Below, piece by piece: positions 24,313 through 32,442 of a stretch of 32,523 nt of DNA; the stretch's first letter is position 1, and every line of letters starts with the position of its first letter. Below the pieces are notes generated by a model that saw only the letters and a program-made list of their open reading frames with translations, did no database searches and was not told the DNA's origin. This DNA comes from Planctomycetaceae bacterium (GTDB lineage: Bacteria; Planctomycetota; SZUA-567). A program made the translations under genes and the position numbers. The stretch covers positions 1 to 32,523 of the forward strand of contig JAJPXZ010000076.1 in assembly GCA_021205245.1 (NCBI GenBank). Reading direction: 5' to 3'.

Positions 24313-25494
24313 ATGACTAAGGAAATTGTACTGGCAGGCGCCTGCCGCACCGCCATCGGGAAATTCGGCGGCAGTCTCGCAAACGTCCATGTCGCCGACC
24401 TCGGCGCGGTCGTTATCAAGGAGGCGTTGGCCCGCGCCGGTATTGGGCCCGACAAGGTTGATGAAGTGTATATGGGCTGCATCCTCCAGGCGGCCCAGGG
24501 ACAGAACGTTGCGCGCCAGGCCTCCCTCAAGGCGGGGCTGCCCGTCGAAGCGCCCGCCCAGACCCTCAACATCGTCTGCGGCTCGGGCCTGCAGTGCGTC
24601 AACCTCGCCGCTTCCATGATTCAGTCGGGACAGGCCGACGTCATCGTCGCCGGCGGCATGGAAAACATGTCGTCCGCCGCCTACGCCCTCGACAAGGCCC
24701 GTTACGGGTACCGCATGGGGAACGGCGCTCTCGTTGATACCATGATCAAGGATGCCCTTTGGGACGCCTTCAACGACTACCACATGGGCATCACCGCTGA
24801 AAACGTTGCGGACAACCACCAGATTACCCGCGCCATGCAGGATGAATTCGCCGCCGCCAGTCAGCAGAAGGCGGAAGCGGCGATAAAGGCAGGCAGGTTC
24901 AAGGACGAGATCGTCCCGGTGCCGGTAAAACAGAAAAAGGAGATCGTGCCGTTCGAAGTCGACGAGTTCCCCCGTCCCGGCGTGACCGCCGACGCTATTG
25001 CCGGCATGAAACCCGCCTTCAAAAAGGACGGCACCGTGACCGCAGCCAATGCATCCGGCATTAACGACGGCGCGGCGGCGGTGGTGGTGATGAGTCGCGA
25101 AAAGGCGGAAGAACTGGGCGTCAAACCCATGGCGAAATGGTTGGGCGGCGCGGTGGCGGGTGTGGATCCGTCCATCATGGGTGTCGGTCCCGCCGCGTCG
25201 ACGCAAAAGCTGTTTAAGCGCCTCGGCATGACTCTTGACCAAATGGATCTCATCGAGGCAAACGAAGCCTTTGCCGCCCAGGCCCTGGCTGTCGGCAAGT
25301 TGCTGGGGTGGGACGCCACCAAGGTCAACGTCAACGGCGGCGCGATTTCCCTCGGCCACCCCGTCGGCGCGTCCGGCTGCCGCATCCTGGTCAGCCTCCT
25401 GTATGAGATGGCGCGGCGCGGGTCGAAGTACGGCCTCGCCACCCTCTGCGTCGGCGGCGGCATGGGCGTATCCGGCATAGTCGAGAAAATTTAA
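24313..25494 (+). CDS. atoB: Acetyl-CoA C-acetyltransferase (acetoacetyl-CoA thiolase)
   Basis: Splits acetoacetyl-CoA with CoA into two acetyl-CoA, or condenses them in reverse. The 393-residue length is exact for the family. Catalytic residues are visible: Cys89 in N-I-V-C-G-S-G, His349 in L-G-H-P-V-G-A-S-G, and Cys379 in [15 protein letters not shown] and N-V-N-G-G-A-I also match biosynthetic-type thiolases. AAGGGG precedes ATG 24313. The next gene follows after 14 bases, so the two are co-transcribed. Together with the CoA-transferase it ends the ketone-body pathway at acetyl-CoA. Confidence 0.95.
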   Translation: MTKEIVLAGACRTAIGKFGGSLANVHVADLGAVVIKEALARAGIGPDKVDEVYMGCILQAAQGQNVARQASLKAGLPVEAPAQTLNIVCGSGLQCVNLAASMIQSGQADVIVAGGMENMSSAAYALDKARYGYRMGNGALVDTMIKDALWDAFNDYHMGITAENVADNHQITRAMQDEFAAASQQKAEAAIKAGRFKDEIVPVPVKQKKEIVPFEVDEFPRPGVTADAIAGMKPAFKKDGTVTAANASGINDGAAAVVVMSREKAEELGVKPMAKWLGGAVAGVDPSIMGVGPAASTQKLFKRLGMTLDQMDLIEANEAFAAQALAVGKLLGWDATKVNVNGGAISLGHPVGASGCRILVSLLYEMARRGSKYGLATLCVGGGMGVSGIVEKI

Positions 25495-25508
25495 AAGAGG
25501 AGAACATT

Positions 25509-26195
25509 TTGAAAAAAATCATCACCCCCAAAGAGGCGGCAGAGCTGATCCCCGACGGCGCCAGCGTCATGTTCGGCGGATTCATGGGCTGCGGCAACGC
25601 CCACAAGACGGTCGCGGAAATGGCCGCTCTCGGCCGCAAAGGAATGACCCTTATTTCCAACGACGCGTCCATGCAGAAAGGGCCTGACGGCAGCACCTTC
25701 TATGGCATCGCCCAACTCGTGCACAACAAGCAATTCGACAAAGTCATCGCCAGCCACGTGGGCCTGAACCCGGAAATCGCGGAACAGATGAACGCGGGCA
25801 CCCTTGACGTCACTCTGATTCCCCAAGGCTCGCTGGTCGAGATGATCCGCGCCGGCGGCGCGGGCCTGGGCGGTATCCTCACCCCCACCGGCTACGGCAC
25901 CATCGTCCAGGAAGCCAGCCACGTCCACAGCGTCGTCGACATCGACGGCAAACCATATTTGCTCGAACGACCCATCAAGGCCGACTTCGCCCTGCTGTGC
26001 GGCTTCAAGGTCGACCGAGCCGGCAACGTCTGGTACAAGGGCACGACCCGCAACTTCTCCGTCGCCATGGCCACGGCCGCGAAGACGGTCATCGTCGAGG
26101 CGGACAACCTGGTGGAAATCGGCGAGATTGAGCCGGAAAACGTTATGACCCAGGGCATTCTCGTTGATTACATCGTGTCCGGAAAGGGGGCGTAA
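25509..26195 (+). CDS. atoD: 3-oxoacid (acetoacetate) CoA-transferase subunit A
   Basis: Alpha subunit of the heteromeric CoA-transferase that activates acetoacetate, moving CoA from succinyl-CoA or acetyl-CoA. The 228-residue product shows the family I family features: P-D-G-A-S-V-M-F-G-G-F-M-G-C-G near residue 16, S-H-V-G-L-N-P-E, I-P-Q-G-S-L-V-E-M-I-R-A-G-G-A-G, and G-V-L-T-P-T-G-like (G-I-L-T-P-T-G-Y-G-T). The start codon is TTG 25509, with AGGAG about eight bases upstream; no ATG fits. The subunit B gene begins three bases after its stop. Which CoA donor is used cannot be read from sequence. Confidence 0.93.
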   Translation: MKKIITPKEAAELIPDGASVMFGGFMGCGNAHKTVAEMAALGRKGMTLISNDASMQKGPDGSTFYGIAQLVHNKQFDKVIASHVGLNPEIAEQMNAGTLDVTLIPQGSLVEMIRAGGAGLGGILTPTGYGTIVQEASHVHSVVDIDGKPYLLERPIKADFALLCGFKVDRAGNVWYKGTTRNFSVAMATAAKTVIVEADNLVEIGEIEPENVMTQGILVDYIVSGKGA

Positions 26196-26198
26196 GCC

Positions 26199-26858
26199 AT
26201 GGATAAAAACGAGCTGAAACACTTTATCGCCGCCCGCGCCGCCAAGGAACTGAAGGACGGAGACGTCGTCAACCTGGGTATCGGGCTGCCGACCCTCATT
26301 CCCGGCTATCTACCGGCAGGAGCAAAGGTCGTCTTCCAGTCCGAAAACGGCATTGTCGGCACCAATCCGAAACCGGATCCCGACAGCCTCGACCCCATGT
26401 ATGTCACCGACGCCGGCGGCCAGCCCGCCATGGTGGGACCAGGCGGCAGCTACATCGACTCCGCCACCAGCTTCGGGCTTATTCGCGGCGGTCACGTCGA
26501 CGCGACGATTCTGGGCGCGCTCGAAGTCGACCGGGAAGGCAACCTCGCCAACTGGATCATCCCAGGCAAAATGGTCCCCGGCATGGGCGGAGCGATGGAC
26601 CTCGTCGTCGGTGCAAACATGGTCATTGTCGCCATGGAGCACACCGCCAAGGGCAGACCGAAGATCTTCGACAAGTGCCGCCTGCCGCTGACCGCGGTCA
26701 AATGCGTCAACTTGATCATCACCGAAATGGGGGTGATCCAGGTAACGCCCGAAGGGCTGGTTCTCGCGGAGATCAACCCGGAGTTCAGCGTGGACGACGT
26801 CCAAAAAGCGACCGACACCCAGCTCATCATCCCGGGCGACATTAAAAAGATGGCGTAA
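26199..26858 (+). CDS. atoA: 3-oxoacid (acetoacetate) CoA-transferase subunit B
   Basis: Beta subunit carrying the active-site glutamate. In 219 residues it has V-N-L-G-I-G-L-P-T (24-32), the S-E-N-G motif with catalytic Glu49, D-A-G-G-Q-P-A, and G-G-A-M-D-L-V-V-G. Length and motif order are standard for AtoA/ScoB. ATG 26199 follows subunit A by three bases, as expected for two subunits made in equal amounts. An AAAGG-GGG ribosome site lies inside the end of subunit A. Twelve bases separate it from the last gene of the operon. Confidence 0.95.
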   Translation: MDKNELKHFIAARAAKELKDGDVVNLGIGLPTLIPGYLPAGAKVVFQSENGIVGTNPKPDPDSLDPMYVTDAGGQPAMVGPGGSYIDSATSFGLIRGGHVDATILGALEVDREGNLANWIIPGKMVPGMGGAMDLVVGANMVIVAMEHTAKGRPKIFDKCRLPLTAVKCVNLIITEMGVIQVTPEGLVLAEINPEFSVDDVQKATDTQLIIPGDIKKMA

Positions 26859-26870
26859 AAAGGAGAGACC

Positions 26871-27797
26871 ATGCCGAACGCAACCTGCGCCGTCGTGGGT
26901 ACGGGCCTGATGGGGGTAGGCATCGCCACCGCCTACGCCAGACACGGCCATGAGGTCCTGGTCTACGACGCCGACCCGGAACGGCTCCGGGAAGTGCCAA
27001 AGGCGGCGAAAGCCGTTTTGGACGAGATGATCCGCACCGGCCGTTTTCCTGCGGATCAGGCCGACGCCACGCTGGCGCGTTTGCATCCGGTGTCGGAATT
27101 GTCCCGCCTCGCCGATTGCACCCTGGTGCACGAGGCCATTCCCGAACGGCTGGACCTGAAAATCGCCTTGTATCGCCAACTTGAGGAAGTCCTCCAGCCA
27201 GACGCCGTCATTGCCAGCAACACGAGCGGCTTGCCGCCGGACGATCTGTCGGCGGAGATGAGCCATCCGGAGCGCCTCCTTATCGCTCATTTCTATAACC
27301 CGCCGCATTTCGTTCCGCTGGTGGAAGTCGTGCCGGGCAGCAAAACCGAACGCCGTCATCTGACCCGCGTCTTCGACCTTATAAAAGGTTTGGACCTTGA
27401 GGCGGTGTTGCTGGAACGGGCTTGTCCCGGCTTTGTCGGCAATCGGCTGCAATTCGCGCTTCTCAGGGAAGCGCTCCACATTGTCCAAGCCGGCATAACC
27501 TCGGCAGACATGGTGGATCTGGTTATCCGCTCCGTATTCGGTCGGCGCTTCCCCATGATCGGCCAATTGGAGGTGGCCGACATGGGCGGGCTGGACACGT
27601 TTATGGACATCTCCCGGCATCTGTGGCCCCAGTTGTGCAAGGACGAATCGCCACTGGAGCTCTTGGAGGAAAAGGTGGCCGGAGGCCATACCGGCATTCG
27701 CAGCGGAGAAGGCTTCTACGTCTGGGACGACGCCCGCAGGGCAAGGGTGGCTGAACGGCGCGAGCATCTCATGCATACTGCGTTGAAACCGTCATAA
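26871..27797 (+). CDS. 3-hydroxyacyl-CoA dehydrogenase-like protein
   Basis: A 308-residue NAD-dependent 2-domain dehydrogenase. The Rossmann motif is V-V-G-T-G-L-M-G-V-G (8-17), E-A-I-P-E-R-L-D-L-K follows, and the catalytic His140 lies in A-H-F-Y-N-P-P-H. The C-terminal domain starts at C-P-G-F-V-G-N-R-L-Q. The N-P-P-H-F-V-P-L-V-E-V-V-P segment is closer to the lambda-crystallin/L-gulonate and carnitine dehydrogenase branch than to FadB-type 3-hydroxybutyryl-CoA dehydrogenase (usually H-F-F-N-P-V). It may therefore handle free hydroxy acids or (S)-3-hydroxybutyryl-CoA. It is last in the sigma-54 operon and is followed by a strong terminator. AAGGAGAG precedes ATG 26871. Confidence 0.85.
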   Translation: MPNATCAVVGTGLMGVGIATAYARHGHEVLVYDADPERLREVPKAAKAVLDEMIRTGRFPADQADATLARLHPVSELSRLADCTLVHEAIPERLDLKIALYRQLEEVLQPDAVIASNTSGLPPDDLSAEMSHPERLLIAHFYNPPHFVPLVEVVPGSKTERRHLTRVFDLIKGLDLEAVLLERACPGFVGNRLQFALLREALHIVQAGITSADMVDLVIRSVFGRRFPMIGQLEVADMGGLDTFMDISRHLWPQLCKDESPLELLEEKVAGGHTGIRSGEGFYVWDDARRARVAERREHLMHTALKPS

Positions 27798-27816
27798 ATC
27801 CAGGCCGATCGAAAAA

Positions 27817-27854
27817 CCGCCCCCCGGTCAGCATGACCGGGGGGCGGCCTTTTG
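27817..27854 (+). terminator. Strong terminator of the ketone-body operon
   Basis: A 14-bp perfect stem (CCGCCCCCCGGTCA 27817-27830 with TGACCGGGGGGCGG 27834-27847) and three-base loop, followed by CCTTTTGG. An A-run on the 5' side (GAAAAA) gives a T-run on the other strand, so it can also end the convergent sugar-binding operon. Confidence 0.92.
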
Positions 27855-27891
27855 GGTGCAGCCTGCGTAGCAAATTCAGCGAGGCAACCCG

Positions 27892-28875
27892 CTAATCGGT
27901 GAAACCTTCATCCTTCAGAACCTGACGGAAATTGGCACGGGTGATAAAAACGCCTTCGGTGCGGAAGTCCTTGGGAGGCTCGATACCCTCGGTGACCCAC
28001 TTGTACACGAACTCGGTCGCACCCCAGCCGTGCTGTCGGGCGGAGAGGAGCATGGAACCGAAGAAGCCGGTCTCGGTGGGTTTTTCCAATTCGATAATGC
28101 AGTCGGTACCGTTGATGCCGATACCGACCATGTCGGCGGGCCGCAGGCCACGCCCTTCCATCGCCCTGACCGCGCCGAGGACGCAATTGTCGTTGCCGCC
28201 CGCGATTAGCCACTTCGTGATATTCGGGTTTCTGCTCAAGAGGACATTGGCGGCATTGATGGCATTCGGAATGTCCATCGATTGCATTATGGGGGCGCGG
28301 TAAACGTGGTCTTGTGGGAAACCTTTATCCATCATCGAGTCGACCGCGCCTTCGTAGCGCTGGCGCACCGTATCCAGTTCATCAAAGGTCATAACGCACA
28401 GACCGGTTTCCTCGGCTTTCCAGCCACGGTTCTGCATCTCCCTCCATAGCTCGTCGCCGACGTTCCTGCCTATGGCGTACGCGGCGATGCCGAGGTACGG
28501 GACGTCCAGCATAGGCTGGCCGTCGGCTCCGATGAACTGGTCGGCATTCGACACCAGCTTCAGGTTGTTCGCTTTCGCCTTGGCGACGATGGCGGGGCCG
28601 AGGCGGACGTCGGGAGTGACGCAAACAAAGCCCTGCGCGCCGTTGGCGGCGATGTTGTCGATGGCGTTCAATACCTTCTCGCCGTCGGTCGCGCCGATTT
28701 TCAACAGGGTAAAGCCGTAGTGGTCGGCGCAGGCCTGGGCGAATTTCCATTCCATCTGGAACCATTGTTCTTCCGGCTGTTTGACCAGGTAACCGATTTT
28801 AATCTCCTCGCCCGCGCGGGCGGCGGCGGGAAGCAGCATCAGCGCGGCGGCAATGCAGAGTACCATGCGTTTCAT
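27892..28875 (-). CDS. AraF-like periplasmic sugar-binding protein
   Basis: Periplasmic substrate-binding protein of an ABC sugar system. The 327-residue product has a Sec signal peptide (1-21, ending A-A-A-R-A) and then closely follows E. coli L-arabinose-binding protein: I-G-Y-L-V-K-Q-P-E-E-Q-W-F-Q-M-E-W-K-F-A, G-E-K-V-L-N-A-I-D, G-F-V-C-V-T-P-D, D-E-L-D-T-V-R-Q-R, G-G-N-D-N-C-V-L-G-A-V-R-A and G-I-G-I-N-G-T-D. L-arabinose or a similar pentose/galactose is the likely ligand. There is no lipobox, so it is soluble, which implies an outer membrane. AAGGA lies eight bases before the ATG. It is the third gene of a minus-strand set. No permease or ATPase gene is adjacent; it could serve a transporter elsewhere or a chemoreceptor. 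Confidence 0.9.
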   Translation of the reverse strand: MKRMVLCIAAALMLLPAAARAGEEIKIGYLVKQPEEQWFQMEWKFAQACADHYGFTLLKIGATDGEKVLNAIDNIAANGAQGFVCVTPDVRLGPAIVAKAKANNLKLVSNADQFIGADGQPMLDVPYLGIAAYAIGRNVGDELWREMQNRGWKAEETGLCVMTFDELDTVRQRYEGAVDSMMDKGFPQDHVYRAPIMQSMDIPNAINAANVLLSRNPNITKWLIAGGNDNCVLGAVRAMEGRGLRPADMVGIGINGTDCIIELEKPTETGFFGSMLLSARQHGWGATEFVYKWVTEGIEPPKDFRTEGVFITRANFRQVLKDEGFTD

Positions 28876-28902
28876 GACAGAATCCTTTCCGGCGGTGTGG
28901 GT

Positions 28903-29835
28903 TTAGTAGAGGCGGGTGGGTAACACTTCGGCGGCGACCGTCTCGTCAAACACCCCTTCATGCGATTCCTCCCAGCGGGGAATCGACTCGCCCGAGGCGA
29001 GACGTTTGACCAGGGAGAAAAACTGCGGTCCGAGCAGCGGATTGCATTCCACCGTGCAATTCAGCTTGCCTTCCGTCATTGCCACAAACGCGTCGCGCAC
29101 GCCGTCGATGGAGACGATAACGATATCCTTGCCCGGCTTGAATCCGGATTCCTCCAGCGCCTGAATCGCGCCGAGGGCCATGTCGTCGTTGTGGGCGTAG
29201 ACGGCGTCAACGCTGGAGAAGTCGGGGGATTTAACCCACTGCTCCATCACTTCCTTTCCCTTGGCGCGGGTAAAGTCGCCGCTCTGGGATTTAACTATCC
29301 GCATGTCCGGATACTCGGCGAGGATGTCTTCAAAGCCCTGCTTGCGTTCGATAGCGGGAGCCGCGCCGACCGTGCCCTGCAGTTCGACAATAGTCGCTTT
29401 GCCGTTCATCCGTTTGGCGAGCCAGCGAGCGGCGTTTCGGCCTTCCTCGATGACATTGGGGCCGAGGTAGCATTCATACAGCGATTCGTCGGAATTGACC
29501 TTGCGGTCGACAAGGATAACGGGGGTGCCTGCCTCCCTGGCTTCGACCAGCACCGGATCCCAGCCCGATTCGACCACGGGAGCCAGCCCGATGACATCCA
29601 CCCCCTGGGCAATAAAGGATCGGATGGCGCGTATTTGGTTTTCCTGCTTTTGCTGGGCATCGGAGAAAATCAGGGTCACTCCCTGCTTTTCGGCCTCGTC
29701 CTTGATGGAAATCGTTTCAGCCGTACGCCATGCGCTTTCGGCCCCTATTTGGGCAAACCCAACCGTAATCTCCCCGGCCACGGCGGCCTGCGCCAACACC
29801 ACCGTCAATACCACTGCGGCAACCATCCTCTTCAT
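28903..29835 (-). CDS. YtfQ-like periplasmic sugar-binding protein
   Basis: A second periplasmic binding protein, 310 residues, with a Sec signal peptide (about 1-19, A-A-V-A). The mature part follows the galactofuranose-binding protein YtfQ: V-G-F-A-Q-I-G-A-E-S-A-W-R-T-A-E-T, Q-Q-K-Q-E-N-Q-I-R-A-I-R-S-F-I-A-Q-G-V-D, L-A-P-V-V-E-S-G-W, V-E-L-Q-G-T-V-G-A-A-P-A-I-E-R-K, Q-S-G-D-F-T-R-A-K-G-K-E-V-M-E and Y-A-H-N-D-D-M-A-L-G-A-I-Q. Galactose in furanose form or a related aldose is the likely ligand. ATG 29835 is chosen because GGGAGG lies six bases upstream; eight further codons are open but lack a ribosome site. It lies 33 bases after the UroD-like gene and 27 before the AraF-like gene, hence one operon. 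Confidence 0.9.
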   Translation of the reverse strand: MKRMVAAVVLTVVLAQAAVAGEITVGFAQIGAESAWRTAETISIKDEAEKQGVTLIFSDAQQKQENQIRAIRSFIAQGVDVIGLAPVVESGWDPVLVEAREAGTPVILVDRKVNSDESLYECYLGPNVIEEGRNAARWLAKRMNGKATIVELQGTVGAAPAIERKQGFEDILAEYPDMRIVKSQSGDFTRAKGKEVMEQWVKSPDFSSVDAVYAHNDDMALGAIQALEESGFKPGKDIVIVSIDGVRDAFVAMTEGKLNCTVECNPLLGPQFFSLVKRLASGESIPRWEESHEGVFDETVAAEVLPTRLY

Positions 29836-29868
29836 AACAATCCTCCCGGTACAGTTCACTGAAAGCCA

Positions 29869-30888
29869 TCACGCCCACGGCGAACCCGGCTGCGAGTTGG
29901 CGACGGCGACGAATTCGAGTATGTTTTCCAAAGGGACGTCGCTCTCGACCGCATGGGCCGGGGAAAGGATATACGACCCGTCTCGTCCCTTGTCGATGAG
30001 GCGGGAAGTCTCATAGCGCACGTCCTCTTTCGTGCCGTAGGGCAGGGTGCGCTGGGTGGACAGGCCGCCGTGGAAAGACAATGCGCCGCGATACGTGTCC
30101 ATCAGCGCCAGGACGTCCATCACCTCGGGTTGAAAGGGGTTGAAACAGTTGAGGCCGATTTCCACCAGGTCGTCGAAGACCGAGTCCACCTTGCCGCAGG
30201 AGTGGATCATCACCATTTTTCCGGCGCCCCGTACCTTGCCGTACATGCGTTGGAGGACCGGCTTGATGAACTCCCGCCAGATATCCGGCCCCATCTGCAA
30301 TCCAGTCTGCATACCCCAGTCATCGCCGAAGTAGACGGCGTCAATGTCGTACTTGAGCGCCTCGTCAACCTGTTCCAGGTTGTAGTCGCAAATGGCGTTC
30401 AGGAGGTCGACGACGAATTCGGGGTTTTCATAGAAATCCATCATCAGGTTTTCCATGCCGCGCAGGCTCCAGGCGCGTTCGTAGAGGGAAAAACCGATGC
30501 GGAAGACACGCCAGCGATTAGGGTATTTGTCCACCAGGCCGGGGATATCCTGGAAAAAACGGGTATCGCGGGGATTCGGAAAACTATACTTCGCCAGCGT
30601 TGGTTCCGGCAGCATTAGCCCATCCACAATGCCGATATCACGGTCCACGCTGCGGTTCCAGACGACGCCGAACACGTCCCGAAACCGATCGTCTCCCATT
30701 TCGTCAAAAAAGCCGATGTCGCTGCCGAGTCCAAGGAAGTGGTTGTGGAGGGCGTCTTCCATCGCGTCGGCGCCGCCGTAATGGCGTTCCAACGCCTCGA
30801 CCACCTCCACGGTGAAGCTGTAATGCCAGGGGACATAGGGGGGCTTTTTGTGTTCAAGTACCATGCGGACTACGTCGCGCTCCGTCAC
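29869..30888 (-). CDS. Uroporphyrinogen decarboxylase-like (URO-D family) enzyme
   Basis: A 339-residue TIM-barrel protein of the URO-D/methyltransferase family. It carries I-H-S-C-G-K-V (His229 and Cys231, the H-x-C pair that binds zinc in corrinoid or thiol methyltransferases of this superfamily), F-G-D-D-W-G-M-Q (about 187-194), N-P-F-Q-P-E (250-255) and G-G-L-S-T-Q-R-T-L-P-Y-G-T (274-286). It is probably not the haem enzyme: the N-terminal R-Q-A-G-R motif of HemE is absent. Homologues of this type occur in catabolic and demethylation gene sets, so a methyl-transfer or sugar-linked role is possible. The exact reaction is unknown. The start is GTG 30888 with AAGGAG about seven bases upstream; the frame runs open to 30984 but without a ribosome site. 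It is the first gene of the sugar-binding operon, divergent from the AraC regulator. Confidence 0.85.
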   Translation of the reverse strand: MTERDVVRMVLEHKKPPYVPWHYSFTVEVVEALERHYGGADAMEDALHNHFLGLGSDIGFFDEMGDDRFRDVFGVVWNRSVDRDIGIVDGLMLPEPTLAKYSFPNPRDTRFFQDIPGLVDKYPNRWRVFRIGFSLYERAWSLRGMENLMMDFYENPEFVVDLLNAICDYNLEQVDEALKYDIDAVYFGDDWGMQTGLQMGPDIWREFIKPVLQRMYGKVRGAGKMVMIHSCGKVDSVFDDLVEIGLNCFNPFQPEVMDVLALMDTYRGALSFHGGLSTQRTLPYGTKEDVRYETSRLIDKGRDGSYILSPAHAVESDVPLENILEFVAVANSQPGSPWA

Positions 30889-30977
30889 GGCCTGCTCCTT
30901 TTGGGGGGATGTCCGCGTCCCGGTCGGCACTGCGCTACAAGAGGATTTGCGTCGAGACGGCGGCGAATGTATGATTG

Positions 30978-31910
30978 ATGCCACTCCGTCAGTATATCCC
31001 GGCGGGGATGGATAATCAGACTGAGTTGGTGCACAATTCTGCTCTTTTCCCGCTGGTTAACCTCGACCGAACGGACCCCGCCATGTCGCATACGAACTCC
31101 GACCTTGAGGTGGTTAATGTCGGCATCCGCTGGTACCATCCGCCCGGATTTTGCGTCAACCGGCCGGCCGGCTCCGGCGACTTCGCCTTTATGCAATGGC
31201 TCACCCCAATTACCATTCGTATCGACGGCGTCGTCCACAGTCATGCCGCCAACGGCTGTATCGTTTTTCGTCCCGCCGATCCGCAATGGTTCGGGGGCGA
31301 TCAGTTCACCCCGTTCGGCAACAGTTGGTTTCACTTTCGCGGCGTCGAGGCGGAGGCCATCCTCCACGAATGCGGCATACCGACCAATCGTGTCATGTAT
31401 CTTCGTGACGACCGTTTTGTCGAGCCGCTGCTCAGCCATTTCCAGCGCGAAAACATGAATCGAAGCGTCCTCTGGCGGATGATGACGCGGTCGTATGTGT
31501 GGCGATTCTTCATTGAAACGGCGCGAGCGCTCCGCAAGGATTCCCTGCGGCTGGGCATGACTCGAGGCATGGGGAGGAGGCAGGATTTCGAGCTTTTGCG
31601 GGAACGGATGCGGGCGGAGTGCGGCCGCGCCTGGACCGTGTCGGATATGGCCGAAGCGGTGCATCTCAGTTCTTCCCGGTTTACGCGGCTATACCGGCAG
31701 TTCTTCGAGTGCAATCCCGTCGACGACCTCATTGGAATGCGGGTGGGGCTGGCGGAATATTATCTTCGCATGTCCGATATGCCGGTGGGGGAAATTGCCC
31801 AGGCCTGCGGTTTTGCCGATACGCATTACTTTTCGCGGCTCTTTAAGAAACGGCTCGGTGAGTCGCCCGCCTCTTATCGGCTGCTCAATGGTGGGGGAGG
31901 GGAGGCGTGA
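30978..31910 (+). CDS. AraC-family transcriptional regulator
   Basis: A 310-residue regulator. The N-terminal part (about 30-160) is a cupin-like effector domain (P-P-G-F, F-R-P-A-D-P-Q-W-F, W-F-H-F-R-G). The C-terminal 95 residues form two helix-turn-helix units: W-T-V-S-D-M-A-E-A-V-H-L-S-S-S-R-F-T-R-L-Y, and then M-P-V-G-E-I-A-Q-A-C-G-F-A-D-T-H-Y-F-S-R-L-F-K-K, the signature of the AraC/XylS family. It is divergent from the UroD-like gene across 90 bases and most likely controls that operon in response to a sugar. The start is uncertain: TTG 30975, ATG 30978 and ATG 31008 are all possible and none has a good ribosome site; the conserved part begins well after all three. Confidence 0.9.
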   Translation: MPLRQYIPAGMDNQTELVHNSALFPLVNLDRTDPAMSHTNSDLEVVNVGIRWYHPPGFCVNRPAGSGDFAFMQWLTPITIRIDGVVHSHAANGCIVFRPADPQWFGGDQFTPFGNSWFHFRGVEAEAILHECGIPTNRVMYLRDDRFVEPLLSHFQRENMNRSVLWRMMTRSYVWRFFIETARALRKDSLRLGMTRGMGRRQDFELLRERMRAECGRAWTVSDMAEAVHLSSSRFTRLYRQFFECNPVDDLIGMRVGLAEYYLRMSDMPVGEIAQACGFADTHYFSRLFKKRLGESPASYRLLNGGGGEA

Positions 31911-31922
31911 GTCAAATGACTC
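31909..31922. repeat. Inverted repeat at the AraC gene end
   Basis: GAGTCA-AA-TGACTC overlaps the stop codon of the AraC-type gene. There is no T-run, so it is not a clear terminator. It borders an AT-rich stretch (31923-31965). Confidence 0.45.
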
Positions 31923-31966
31923 GAGTATGTTTAGCCATATAAAATATAAACATATAATAATTACAC

Positions 31967-32017
31967 CCCTCCTTCTTCGCCAAAAATCCCCGGAAAGCCG
32001 GGGATTTTTGCGTTTCC
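31967..32017 (+). repeat. Direct repeat copy B: displaced tRNA 3' end plus terminator
   Basis: This 51-base segment matches 17579-17629 (3' end of tRNA-Ser and its terminator) at 46 positions. It includes CCCTCC, the CGCCA end and the stem TCCCCGG/CCGGGGA followed by TTTTTGCGTTTCC, but no tRNA body lies upstream; the preceding bases are AT-rich. The acceptor-strand part reads CCTTCTTC instead of CCTCTCC with flanks, so it could derive from another tRNA. It resembles the right attachment site left by integration into a tRNA gene. The hairpin can also act as terminator for the AraC gene. Confidence 0.75.
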
Positions 32018-32426
32018 AGGGTAGGGGCGCACTGATGGACTTGAGGCGATCCAGCAGCTTTGGGATGACTGGGAATGTACTTTACTGAGCATGAAGTTTT
32101 CGGTCGCTTGAACATAAATTCACCCGTCGTTTTTGCGGCCCATAATATCTGATCATTCATGATATACGCCGAGCCTCACCCAGGGTTTATCCACCACATG
32201 CCCGAACATCCGGTAAATTTTCAGACAAACTTCAATTATTCTCGAAAACACGCGAAATATTTCCGAATGAACTATAACCATGCTTTAATAAAGGGGTTAA
32301 GTGGTTAAGGTTGACGCGCAAAGTCCGATTATAAACAGAGATTAGAGTGGATTTTTACATTATGGGACGAATATCCACTTGAATAGAAAAACTTAATGTG
32401 CTAACATCCACCCCGCAATCCCCGAC

Positions 32427-32442
32427 TGGCACGTAGTATGCC
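32427..32442 (+). promoter_or_regulatory. Possible sigma-54 promoter or palindromic operator
   Basis: TGGCACGTAGTATGCC has a perfect -24 box (TGGCAC) and GG and GC exactly 10 bases apart. The -12 box is ATGCC rather than TTGCA. The site is also a near-palindrome (TGGCA-N7-TGCCA), so the minus strand reads almost as well (TGGCAT-N5-GTGCC) and an operator is an alternative. Any target gene on the plus strand lies beyond the window. Confidence 0.4.

Noticed and set aside
26310-27776. A 488-codon minus-strand frame opposite the CoA-transferase B and dehydrogenase genes
   Set aside because: It spans two genes of a tight plus-strand operon and shows no recognisable protein family.
31912-32160. An 82-codon minus-strand frame at the right end
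   Set aside because: It reads through the tRNA-end/terminator repeat and AT-rich DNA, with no ribosome site or family resemblance.
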